From assembly GCA_938040095.1 (NCBI GenBank), contig CALHXF010000067.1:1-34447 (forward strand): a DNA stretch of 34,447 nucleotides. The letters are read 5' to 3'. The stretch comes from an uncultured Caulobacterales bacterium (GTDB lineage Bacteria; Pseudomonadota; Alphaproteobacteria; Caulobacterales; Maricaulaceae). A program made the position numbers and the translations under genes. The notes below the pieces were generated by a model, which worked only from the letters and a program-made list of their open reading frames with translations, was not told where the DNA came from and ran no database searches. Shown here one piece after another: positions 1-8,418 of the stretch (the first letter of the stretch is position 1; each line of letters opens with the position of its first letter).

Positions 1-93
1 TTAAGCGAAGCGTGCCAGTTGGCCCACTACGCCACTGCCGTGGCCTTTTTCGACTATAATCGGTTTCCCAAACCGATTATTCAGCTGCGCTGA
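1..93 (+). CDS. 3' end of a gene running in from the left edge (unidentified)
   Basis: Frame 1 is open from the first base to a TGA at 91-93 and encodes about 30 residues ending in FDYNRFPKPIIQLR. Codon third positions lean to G/C and the peptide has a plausible composition, so I read it as the C-terminus of a protein that starts outside the window. I do not recognise the family. Thirty open codons can occur by chance, so support is modest. The last third of the frame overlaps a perfect hairpin listed separately. Confidence 0.35.
   Translation, partial: LSEACQLAHYATAVAFFDYNRFPKPIIQLR
56..80. repeat. Perfect 11-bp inverted repeat (hairpin)
   Basis: ATAATCGGTTT and AAACCGATTAT flank a 3-base CCC loop with no mismatch. 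It lies just before the TGA of the possible upstream gene tail. It has no run of T on either side, so it is not a textbook intrinsic terminator. It could be a palindromic remnant or an mRNA 3' stabilising stem. Confidence 0.6.
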
Positions 94-602
94 CCGTCTC
101 CAAAGCGCTTAAGCTCTGTTTTTCGCCACTGGTTTGCGCAGTAAACGACTGATTTGCTGGGGTCGGAGCCGCCGCGCGAAGCGAGGTGGGGCGGCGTAGA
201 CGGGACACCATTTTTACATCACCTTGGGCCAGTACAATTTTACTTGCAAAAATTGCACTGAGTGACACCATCCCAGAACCCTCAATTTACCTGTATTAAT
301 TACCCCCGTTCCAATCGGGACTCTTGAGCCAAAATCTGCTATGTTGTCCGCATGGCGCAGGAGGATGACTTCATTATTGGCGGTCGGAAGACTCGAAAAT
401 CTGGCTCGCAAGGCTCCCCTAGACCGAGCGCAAGCCGAGCAAGCTTGATTTGCCTCTAGTTTTATAGACACCTTGTTTGGTGAAATCGAAGGCAAGGAGA
501 GGGACTTGCGACCCACGCAATGTAATACTTTTGTATTAATCGCATAATGTATCTTATGAGAAATAGGCTGTGTGGTATCAATGGCCTTGGGTGTCACTGG
601 AT
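94..602. other. Gene-poor stretch downstream of the cytochrome operon
   Basis: I see no convincing gene in these roughly 500 bases. Two minus-strand ORFs of 64 and 127 aa overlap each other, have unnatural composition and match nothing I know. A GC-rich stem (CGCCGC...GCGGCG, about 170-200) is present. A short plus-strand frame from 352 begins MAQEDDFIIGGR, faintly like relaxase N-termini of mobile elements, but stops after about 35 codons. The stretch may be decayed mobile-element DNA. Confidence 0.4.
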
Positions 603-3600
603 CTATTTAGGGCCTCTAGGATTATCTGACACGTAATAGGGTTTTCCATCATTGCCGATGAACATGTTTTCCATTTCATCTCTTGTGAATGGACGTGATC
701 CCAGACGACCAAAAACTGCCATTTGGTGTCCGCTCTCATCCACAGCGCGATCACGGTCGATACCTTTGGCTAGTGATCGCGCAGGAGACTTCGTGCGATG
801 CCAAGCAATTAGTTCAGGTTTCGGTTCTGGAGAAAAGCCGTAGAAATTTGGTTGGGTCTCTGGGCTTGTCAGTTGGATGACTTTGGTGCCGTTCACGCCG
901 TCTGCGACATATGCAAATAATGATGCATTTGTACTGCCAATGACGACGTCTTGAGTGTCGTTCATTTTGCCATCAAACGTCTCGCGACTATAGAGTGTTG
1001 GCGCTTCCGGCTTCTCAATGTCTACAATAACCAAGCCTTCTTCGCCGCCAGCGACATATGCATAGGTTCGTGCAATATACATACCCTGCGCATCCTTCAT
1101 TGGAATTGTTGCGCCTGGGACAAGTTTGGGCTTTCCAAGGTCGGTTACATCCAGAACCTTAAGGCCCTCAGCATCTGTCACCCAAAGATAGCGGAATTGA
1201 ATGTCAGTCTGCCGAGCATCCTGAAGAGGTATTTGCGACGTGACCTTGGGAGCCAGAGGGTCGTTCAGATCAACAACAACCAACCCAATATCCGTGGTGA
1301 TATATGCAAAATGTCCACCAAGCGTAATGTGCCTAGCCCCTTTCAATGCCCCGTCAGCATCCCACGTCAGCGCCCGTTTCAAGAAGTTATTACGCGGCTC
1401 CCCATCTGCTAATGTGTTCACATCTACGAGGATCAACCCTTCAACACTATCGGTTACAAAGGCATAATTATAAATGGGATGGAACGGCTGCTCTTGGTTT
1501 AGCCTCTGCATTTCTGGCGTATTTTTGGCTGGGTTAATTGGCTGGTTGGTTGCCAAGGTCATGCAGGTCGCATTTTTCGTTTTAACGTGTGTGTCATGCC
1601 CCAGTGGTGAGAATGGCGCGGTCACAATGCGTTCAGAAATGCCCTTATTTGCGACAGACGCAATATCATATACACGGAATCCCCCCTTGCCTTCGGCGAC
1701 GTAGAGATACTCGCCTCTATTCTGGATACAGCCGACTTGCCCGCCGGTTTTCTGATGAACATTGGCGATCTCTTCAACAGCGCCTGTTTCTCCAGACCAT
1801 TTATTATCCTTGTCAAAAATGTCGCCGCGTTGCCAGTTTATCAACTCGCGATCATTCCGTTCGACATGTGCTTTATAATAATCAGGATATGCATATTTTT
1901 GCAGGTATGACCCAAAGACAGCTTGAGGTTCATCCCATTCGGTCACGCGAACCGCTTCCAAACCCCCATCAAGGCCAACATAATTGTGCATGCCAACAAA
2001 GTTGACGAAATTCGTTCCGAGCAACATGAGTTGGGCCATGATCGCATTGTTGTCCCCCTCAACAGAAAGATGACAGTCTGAGCAGGTTTTCGTTTCCTCA
2101 CGGCGCACAGTATGCGGGAAATGGGGCGCGAATGCCTGGCTCGAATACCCGACGGCCGATACTGGCGGTTGCTGCACATAAATGCGTTCGCGGTTTAAGT
2201 TTGTTGAAGACAGCACAAGTGCGGATGTTGACCGAATTGGCGCAATCGAATTGCCCTTAGAGCTCTGATGTTTACCGAGCTGGAACATCTGATCCCGCGC
2301 AACCTGAGGATTATAGGTCGCATAATTGCGGGTCGTCCCGCCTTCGTATTTATGTGATTTCTTTTTCCAATTTGCTTCGATCGGAAGATGACATCCACCG
2401 CAGCTGGTCGTCCAAGACAGGTGACACGTATAGCATTCCATTTCTTCATCATCATGGGCAAGATTTTCGGGTGCGACGTCGTCACCCCAATCGACATTAT
2501 TCTTTGCCACGGTTTTCGCCCAAGCGGATTTCTCGTTAAAGTCTGGATGGTCTTTGGTTACACTATCCTTCACGAGACTGACTTTCCATGTCAGCTCAGG
2601 ATCCAAAACCGACCTTTGTAACAGCACATCTTGGCCGTCTTCCTCAACCCATTCAAACCTACGCTTTCCGTCAGGATTTCTGAGCGCCGTTAAATCTGTT
2701 CCACCCGGACGGGCAGCGGGACCAGAGGTATATAAGTTCGGCAATTTTTTGGCTGTGCCATGGCAATCCTTACATCCGATCTCAACGGCGCTCGCGACCT
2801 CGCCGTGAATAAAACCGTCCCCATGGCTGTCTTGCGTGAAATGACAATCAACGCAGTTCATACCCTTTTCGGCATGAATAGACATCATGTGTACAGTTTT
2901 GCCTGGGTTCACGCCGACCGGTACAAATTTAGCCTCATCACCCTTTCTGAATTTTTCAGGATCATCTGGATCTACGATATTACCGTCTTTGTCTAAAAGG
3001 TTACCTTTGCGGTCCCGCTTGAACACGGCTCGAAAATTCCAACCATGCCCATGATAATCGGCAAATTGGGTGTCATTTAATTCACGGTTTAGGTCATACA
3101 CATTGCGAGAGAACTCTGGATCACCCCACAGCCCGCGTACGGCAGCACCCTCAGGGTTGCGCTCTAAGACTTCATGTTGTTCTTCTATCGTCGGGTATTT
3201 TTGCTCTTCTGGCCACATCTTGGCCGCGTCAGACTCATAATCCCACATCGTATACCCAAGAAATGAATTCAGGAAGATATTTGGTTGGTGCATATGACAA
3301 TTCATGCACTGGCTTGTTGGGATGGCACGGGTAAATGCGTGCTGAATTGGATGACCTTTTTCGTCTTTCGGAATGGTCGGATCTTTTGAAAAACTCTTAC
3401 CGTCACGTCCATATTTTGCGTAGATAGAACTGTGCCGCGGTTCTCTGTCATTGGCATAAACAACATGACAAGACGCGCAACCTGAATTTCGATAATCACC
3501 AGGTTGATCATTCGTGCCCATGAACCAAGTAAACGGATCATTTAGACGCGTTTTATGGATATTGAGTACGGGGATGGCCACGCGAGACCCTGTTCCTGGC

Positions 3601-4484
3601 CCTCTGTTTGACTGCCGAATATCTGGACGCCCTGGTTCTTCAATACGTTGGATTTGCCCAGCCGCATTGGGAAGTCCAATTTCAGGGAACTGCGTTCCGA
3701 TGTTTCGGCCACCAGGCTCAAAAACGCGAAACGTATCTGCGGGTGGAATTACATTCCAAGCGGGCAGAGGACCTACTTTTTGGAGTATGCCCGCAGCTTT
3801 TTGCGCCTCTGTTAGTCCGTCTTCAGTGCCCGGTGAGGTCAATACAGCTGGCTTACCATCCGTTGTATAGGCCTCGCCGATATTATAATTTTTGTTTGGC
3901 AGAATACCGTTATTGTAAGCCGCTCCACCAAAGAACATTGCCCCTGTCGCCATTAATGATCGCTCTGCCTGAACGATTTGTTCCAGATGACAGGATCCAC
4001 ATGACTCCCGCGCTACGCGGTAATCTGATGGGTTTACAAATCGAATATATTCTGGGCTTTCCTTGTTCAGTAATGTGTAGCTGCGCTTAGGGTTTGCAGA
4101 ACTAGGGTAGTGCCACGTTTCAGGATATTTCGGTTGAACATGAGCTTGATCGCGAAACGCCTCATATTCAGGTGCCTCTTCATTTAACAAAACTGACACT
4201 TTGATCGCAGCGTCGCCGCCATGACAATCTGTGCATCCCAAGACAACAGATGGAATATCATGCATGGTTTTTTGATCTGAATTCGTATGACACGTAATAC
4301 AGCCAGAGCTCTTCGTCTGCGCTTCGGCCGCAGTCTGGACACGCGGGGCTGGTGGTGTGAATGCGTATGTAATTTCGCGCGGCACTTCGTAGTCGCCCGC
4401 CGCATAAGAAAATATCGACAAGCTAAGGCCCGTCAGCAGCATCAAGAAGATTGCAAACAAGTGATATATGTATGATCGCGCCAT
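603..4484 (-). CDS. Decaheme cytochrome c with C-terminal LVIVD beta-propeller
   Basis: About 1293 aa, exported. The first 30 residues form a Sec signal with a hydrophobic core ending near SYA-A. Ten CXXCH haem motifs follow: CITCH (63), CTDCH (85), CGSCH (163), CASCH (337), CMNCH (394), CVDCH (545), CKDCH (572), CYTCH (685), CGGCH (696) and CSDCH (802). From about residue 890 there are six LVIVD-type repeats (for example YAFVTDSVEGLILVDV and AYITTDIGLVVVDLNDP), a family predicted to fold as a beta-propeller and often found on cell-surface proteins. The track's first codon is TTG; the ATG one codon later (4484) overlaps the barrel gene's stop as TGATG, so I use it. It is the last gene of the operon. 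Likely role: terminal or surface-exposed electron-transfer protein. No enzyme active site is recognised. Confidence 0.9.
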   Translation of the reverse strand: MARSYIYHLFAIFLMLLTGLSLSIFSYAAGDYEVPREITYAFTPPAPRVQTAAEAQTKSSGCITCHTNSDQKTMHDIPSVVLGCTDCHGGDAAIKVSVLLNEEAPEYEAFRDQAHVQPKYPETWHYPSSANPKRSYTLLNKESPEYIRFVNPSDYRVARESCGSCHLEQIVQAERSLMATGAMFFGGAAYNNGILPNKNYNIGEAYTTDGKPAVLTSPGTEDGLTEAQKAAGILQKVGPLPAWNVIPPADTFRVFEPGGRNIGTQFPEIGLPNAAGQIQRIEEPGRPDIRQSNRGPGTGSRVAIPVLNIHKTRLNDPFTWFMGTNDQPGDYRNSGCASCHVVYANDREPRHSSIYAKYGRDGKSFSKDPTIPKDEKGHPIQHAFTRAIPTSQCMNCHMHQPNIFLNSFLGYTMWDYESDAAKMWPEEQKYPTIEEQHEVLERNPEGAAVRGLWGDPEFSRNVYDLNRELNDTQFADYHGHGWNFRAVFKRDRKGNLLDKDGNIVDPDDPEKFRKGDEAKFVPVGVNPGKTVHMMSIHAEKGMNCVDCHFTQDSHGDGFIHGEVASAVEIGCKDCHGTAKKLPNLYTSGPAARPGGTDLTALRNPDGKRRFEWVEEDGQDVLLQRSVLDPELTWKVSLVKDSVTKDHPDFNEKSAWAKTVAKNNVDWGDDVAPENLAHDDEEMECYTCHLSWTTSCGGCHLPIEANWKKKSHKYEGGTTRNYATYNPQVARDQMFQLGKHQSSKGNSIAPIRSTSALVLSSTNLNRERIYVQQPPVSAVGYSSQAFAPHFPHTVRREETKTCSDCHLSVEGDNNAIMAQLMLLGTNFVNFVGMHNYVGLDGGLEAVRVTEWDEPQAVFGSYLQKYAYPDYYKAHVERNDRELINWQRGDIFDKDNKWSGETGAVEEIANVHQKTGGQVGCIQNRGEYLYVAEGKGGFRVYDIASVANKGISERIVTAPFSPLGHDTHVKTKNATCMTLATNQPINPAKNTPEMQRLNQEQPFHPIYNYAFVTDSVEGLILVDVNTLADGEPRNNFLKRALTWDADGALKGARHITLGGHFAYITTDIGLVVVDLNDPLAPKVTSQIPLQDARQTDIQFRYLWVTDAEGLKVLDVTDLGKPKLVPGATIPMKDAQGMYIARTYAYVAGGEEGLVIVDIEKPEAPTLYSRETFDGKMNDTQDVVIGSTNASLFAYVADGVNGTKVIQLTSPETQPNFYGFSPEPKPELIAWHRTKSPARSLAKGIDRDRAVDESGHQMAVFGRLGSRPFTRDEMENMFIGNDGKPYYVSDNPRGPK

Positions 4485-6421
4485 CAATAGGTCAGCGTCG
4501 CATTGAGTAGCGCGGAAAGATAGCGGTTTTTATCGTCATTATTTGCAAAAACACGATCAAACCCTCTCCCCGGCTCCAGTGATGCAATCGAACCCCTGAG
4601 TACAATATTCTGCGAGAATTTGGGCCGCCAAATTGTAGAGGCTGAGAGATCATACCCGATCGTTTTATTGATATCTCCTTGGACCCTCAAAACTTCTAAT
4701 ATGTCGGTCTTGTCAAACTGAAGTACATTGGCATTTAAGGATAGGCGAACCTCGGGAGTGAGGTCAAAATCGGCGCCTAAGCCTAATAGCCGAGTCCCAG
4801 GGTTGTTGAAATTACTTTGCCCTTGTTCTTTCGACGAGCGCAAAGAATTTAATATGCCGTTTCGCCCACTGAGACCTACCGCACGCCCGCCACCTATAAA
4901 TGGAACGTTTTGTCTGATCCAATAAGACGAGTCTGCGCCCGCAAATTGAGGGTTTTCGAATATGGCATCGAAACCCGTTTCCACATCATCATATGGGTCG
5001 CCATCACCCGTCGCAAAAAGTCCCGACAACCTAAACCGCATCCAATTATAGTCGTAAGACAACTCTGCAGCTGCGAAGCCTGCACTGATCGTAGCAGGTT
5101 TACCTGTGAAAATGTTGTCACGGTCTTCACCAATCGCGTAATAGGCGGAACCCGTGATGTTTAGGCGCTTGAAACGTCCATCGACATTGTAACCGAAATA
5201 TCCAACGTCATAATCACGGGCCCGTAAATTCCCGATCAAAGCGGGGCGCACAGGGAACCCATTCGTATCTATTTCACTCTGCGCGCCTTCCCGGTTACCA
5301 TTGTAAACAACTGTAACTTGCGACGTAAGCCCCGGAACGGGAAAGTCCTGCCGGTAGAGGTTTGCTAACAAGATCACATCGTAACGCGGCGTTCTCAAAA
5401 CAGCGTTCAACCCAGAATTTGTGTCTTTTTCAAGCCTCATGAATGCGGCTAAATTATATTGGTATCGGTTGTTATCTCGGTTCCCAAAAAACCTAACCCC
5501 AGGCTGGCTGTCCTGAAAAAGAAAACCGCGGAAGTCAGTAGAGAACGGCTGGATACCGACACGCACAGAATCAAAGTCGTACAGATCTGAGACATTGCGA
5601 ATATGGTAATCTATGAACGCTTCTTGTATCCCAAGAAAGACATCGGTGCGCTCGGTTCCTTTGGACGGCTCGACATATAGCACCCGCTTTTCATTGACGC
5701 GCGCGTGATTGATATTGAGGGCGGCCGTTAGCCTAAATTCTAAATCCTGAGGTTTAAACGTTGTATTGCCTTGGATCAGGGCGGCACTCGCCACGAAGGT
5801 TTGCGCCAACAAAAGCGTATCAGGATCCCCAAAGAGATCATTTGATCGCGCTTCCGTTGTTTGAACGCCAACAGGAATAGGAAAGCTACGGGGTTCAATA
5901 ACCGTATCAGAAATACCTGTTAGAACCAGAAACCAATCCTCTGTACCCTTTAGGGGGCGATCACCTTTCAAGGTATTTTGATTGTAAGGGTCCCACCACC
6001 GCTCATTTACCCCAAAATTCTCAATAACGCGCCATCGGTCTGGCAATGGGATTTCGTCTGTCGGAAAGGTCGCGGGCTGTGGAGGCGCGACAGACGCAGG
6101 ATCAAACGGACGATCCCGCGTGGGCAAGGGTTCAGCTTCACGGCCTGGTATACGCCGCGTTGTCTGTGGCCTGTTCACAGGGTTTGTATCGGCAACACTA
6201 TCTGGAGATGTTTGGTCTGTCTGCGAATACGTTTCTGAAATTTGAGCCGTCTCAAAAAATTCGAGGATTATGGGTTCCCCGCTCACAACATCGAACCCAT
6301 CAAGAACCGTAAACGCAGGTTTCAAACTCGGTATGGGAACGTCAGATGTCGCCCTCACCTCCGTCGCAAACGCCACACAGAAAAGAGCAACACCAAATGA
6401 GATCCTACGGTCCCAGAGCAT
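4484..6421 (-). CDS. Outer-membrane beta-barrel protein of the cytochrome operon
   Basis: About 645 aa. A signal peptide precedes a likely cleavage after EVRA. A Pro-rich linker (about 35-95) follows, then long alternating aromatic/polar strands typical of an outer-membrane barrel, and the chain ends in NATLTY with a terminal aromatic residue. I see no CXXCH, so it carries no c haem itself. The ATG at 6421 overlaps the previous stop as TAATG, which makes it a better start than the TTG at 6436. The next gene overlaps it as TGATG, so the barrel and the decaheme protein are probably made in matched amounts. By analogy with porin-cytochrome conduits such as MtrB/PioB it could hold a multihaem protein in the outer membrane. 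I see no recognisable MtrB sequence, so this role is inference. Confidence 0.75.
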   Translation of the reverse strand: MLWDRRISFGVALFCVAFATEVRATSDVPIPSLKPAFTVLDGFDVVSGEPIILEFFETAQISETYSQTDQTSPDSVADTNPVNRPQTTRRIPGREAEPLPTRDRPFDPASVAPPQPATFPTDEIPLPDRWRVIENFGVNERWWDPYNQNTLKGDRPLKGTEDWFLVLTGISDTVIEPRSFPIPVGVQTTEARSNDLFGDPDTLLLAQTFVASAALIQGNTTFKPQDLEFRLTAALNINHARVNEKRVLYVEPSKGTERTDVFLGIQEAFIDYHIRNVSDLYDFDSVRVGIQPFSTDFRGFLFQDSQPGVRFFGNRDNNRYQYNLAAFMRLEKDTNSGLNAVLRTPRYDVILLANLYRQDFPVPGLTSQVTVVYNGNREGAQSEIDTNGFPVRPALIGNLRARDYDVGYFGYNVDGRFKRLNITGSAYYAIGEDRDNIFTGKPATISAGFAAAELSYDYNWMRFRLSGLFATGDGDPYDDVETGFDAIFENPQFAGADSSYWIRQNVPFIGGGRAVGLSGRNGILNSLRSSKEQGQSNFNNPGTRLLGLGADFDLTPEVRLSLNANVLQFDKTDILEVLRVQGDINKTIGYDLSASTIWRPKFSQNIVLRGSIASLEPGRGFDRVFANNDDKNRYLSALLNATLTY

Positions 6422-8418
6422 TACTTTCCCTCGCAAGGGTTCTGGGCGCTTGAATCAAGAAACGGGGCAAAGGGGCAACTCACATATCGTAAACGAATAT
6501 CTTCACCTTTTACGGGCACGGTAATGATATCGGCGCGCACGTCTTTCGGTGCGTTGCCAAGCGTGCCCAATTTCACACCTGCGTTGTGAACGCCGAGGAA
6601 AGAGATCATATCATCTTGGTCAATCCCGTCACCTGACACCCCAATACCGCCAACGAGTTGGTTCCCTTTGTAAATCGGTACAGATCCTGGAAATATCTGA
6701 ATCCCATTCTGCAATCTATTTTGGCCGGCAATCGCATCAGGCAAAAAGGTACACCGTTGCGCCGTATCGGTATTTGGTAATCCACCACTTAGAACAAAGG
6801 TTACATGCTCAAGGATGTTGCCTCCAATGAGGTCCTCTTGAAGCCCCGTCGCAAAAGGGCTGAATTCAGAAATAGGTCGAGATAATGGCCCATTGTCGGT
6901 CCCGACTTCGCCGTCTGGAAAATAGGGCCTTGAAAGATTTCCGCCCGATCGATCCGCAAATGCAACCGTTCCCGTCAAAGCGTTCCCGTCGTTTAAGAAA
7001 GACCTGATTTGTGGAACACGCTCAGAAATTTCTACGTTGGGACCAGGCGCACCTGAAGCGATAGAGCTCAACCTCGTACCTAATAGATCACTTCCAGCAC
7101 TCGTGTTGGAGAAAAAAGTCGCCGTTCTTGCCTTTTGCAAAGAGACATCCGTTCCGAAAATCGGCGCATCGGGCGATCGTACGACACCTAAAATAGTTCC
7201 ATATGTATCAACCACGGAGATGCTAACTTGAGCACGGCTATTTAGAGGTCTCCGAATTTGCGCTCGCGACGATGTCATGACGGTAAAGGCTTCTTCGATG
7301 ACGGTCCGAACCTCGACAGCCGTTAGAGGACTTGCCACTACGCCACCATCAGCCCCTCCCCTAACCGGATAACGGTTAACGCCCGAACCATCAGACAGAA
7401 CAAAAACATCAGGATTCGCATATTCAGACGAGGTCGCAGGACGCATCCCAGAACCTTCCAAACTATAAGCCTGTCCTGGAACAATAGCCCCCGCACTATA
7501 TCCGTTCACAGATTGTAGAGCGCCCTCTGTTGCAAGAAGGCTTGCATAGGCAGGTGTGGACGCCAAATCTGAGCTCAAATCACTTTCATCGCGATCCAAA
7601 AATCGCAGCGTTGTACCATCAACCGATATACGCTCCGCACGGATATTCAGCGGCGCTGAAAATCCTGACATACCCGCGACAGCGATCAGTTCTTCATCAT
7701 CTCGATCAATGTCGTTGACTTCCGTATCAAACCCATAATCGGCATCCGCAGATATCCCGATGCCGCCAACCACAACTCCATTTTTATAGAGCGGAAAGCC
7801 GCCAGGGTCAGCAGAAAGGCCCAATGGCGCACGTTTCGGCCCAATGGTGTTCCCGAAACGTTGCGAAAGATCAGAACATGGCAGTTGTGAAAATTGCACC
7901 CCGAAGAGCGGGCCACTTTCCAACCCAACAGCATTTTTAGAAGGTGGAAAATGCTCCTGCACAATCATACTTGCCGTTCTCGTCGAGAACGCATTGCCGG
8001 CAGAGGATAGATAAGCTCCGGTTAGGGCTTTCGATATAGCGGCGAGTTCGCGCGGCACATCCTGACCTTGTAATCCAACATTTGCGACCCCCTCAAAATT
8101 TCGAGGACCGCGGCGGATTTTTGTGGTGGCACTGGCTCCATTCATTGTAAAAACAGCGAGAACATTACCAGGGCGGTCAACAACGGCAATCACGCCCCTA
8201 AGATTTCGAGCTTTTGCCTCAGATACCGCTTGAGCGATTATGTCCTCTATATCTGAAATGGTCAAATTTTCAGGAGCTGGAACCGCGTAAAGCGCCTGCC
8301 CAACAAGCGGCGCGGGCGGCGGAGCTTGGACGGGCGCTGTTGTTGACGTTCCGCCACCACCGCAGGAATTGAGGAAAAAGGCTGATCCAGATATAAAGGT
8401 TAGGAGGCTAACCCGCAT
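6421..8418 (-). CDS. Lipoprotein with two GlcG/HbpS-like domains
   Basis: 665 aa. The N-terminus has a hydrophobic core followed by FFLNSCGGGG, a near-lipobox with a Cys suited to lipid attachment. Two domains of the GlcG/HbpS (former DUF336) type can be seen. The first begins about LTISDIEDIIAQAVSEAKAR with a VIAVVDRPGNVLAVF strand and the GGIGISADAD signature. The second has VSISVVDTYGTILGVVRS and the GGIGVSGDGIDQDD signature. HbpS is a haem-binding, redox-linked extracellular protein; GlcG is of uncertain function. The ATG has an AGGAG about 10 bases upstream and overlaps the cytochrome gene ahead by 11 bp; the next gene follows as TAATG. A role in haem handling or as a redox partner anchored in the envelope is inferred from context. 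Confidence 0.8.
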   Translation of the reverse strand: MRVSLLTFISGSAFFLNSCGGGGTSTTAPVQAPPPAPLVGQALYAVPAPENLTISDIEDIIAQAVSEAKARNLRGVIAVVDRPGNVLAVFTMNGASATTKIRRGPRNFEGVANVGLQGQDVPRELAAISKALTGAYLSSAGNAFSTRTASMIVQEHFPPSKNAVGLESGPLFGVQFSQLPCSDLSQRFGNTIGPKRAPLGLSADPGGFPLYKNGVVVGGIGISADADYGFDTEVNDIDRDDEELIAVAGMSGFSAPLNIRAERISVDGTTLRFLDRDESDLSSDLASTPAYASLLATEGALQSVNGYSAGAIVPGQAYSLEGSGMRPATSSEYANPDVFVLSDGSGVNRYPVRGGADGGVVASPLTAVEVRTVIEEAFTVMTSSRAQIRRPLNSRAQVSISVVDTYGTILGVVRSPDAPIFGTDVSLQKARTATFFSNTSAGSDLLGTRLSSIASGAPGPNVEISERVPQIRSFLNDGNALTGTVAFADRSGGNLSRPYFPDGEVGTDNGPLSRPISEFSPFATGLQEDLIGGNILEHVTFVLSGGLPNTDTAQRCTFLPDAIAGQNRLQNGIQIFPGSVPIYKGNQLVGGIGVSGDGIDQDDMISFLGVHNAGVKLGTLGNAPKDVRADIITVPVKGEDIRLRYVSCPFAPFLDSSAQNPCEGK

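Noticed and set aside
352-460. Relaxase-like N-terminus MAQEDDFIIGGR
   Set aside because: Only about 10 residues look similar and the frame stops after about 35 codons; too weak to annotate.
77-597. Minus-strand ORFs of 64 and 127 aa at 77-271 and 214-597
   Set aside because: They overlap each other, lack clear ribosome sites, have irregular composition and match no family I know.
951-4090. Plus-strand ORFs of up to 160 aa inside the decaheme gene (and similar shadows elsewhere)
   Set aside because: They are antisense to strongly supported genes and show no domain or ribosome-site support.
603-6436. Direct MtrAB/MtrC homologues
   Set aside because: The decaheme count and barrel are suggestive, but I see no recognisable MtrA, MtrB or MtrC sequence; only the architecture is similar.
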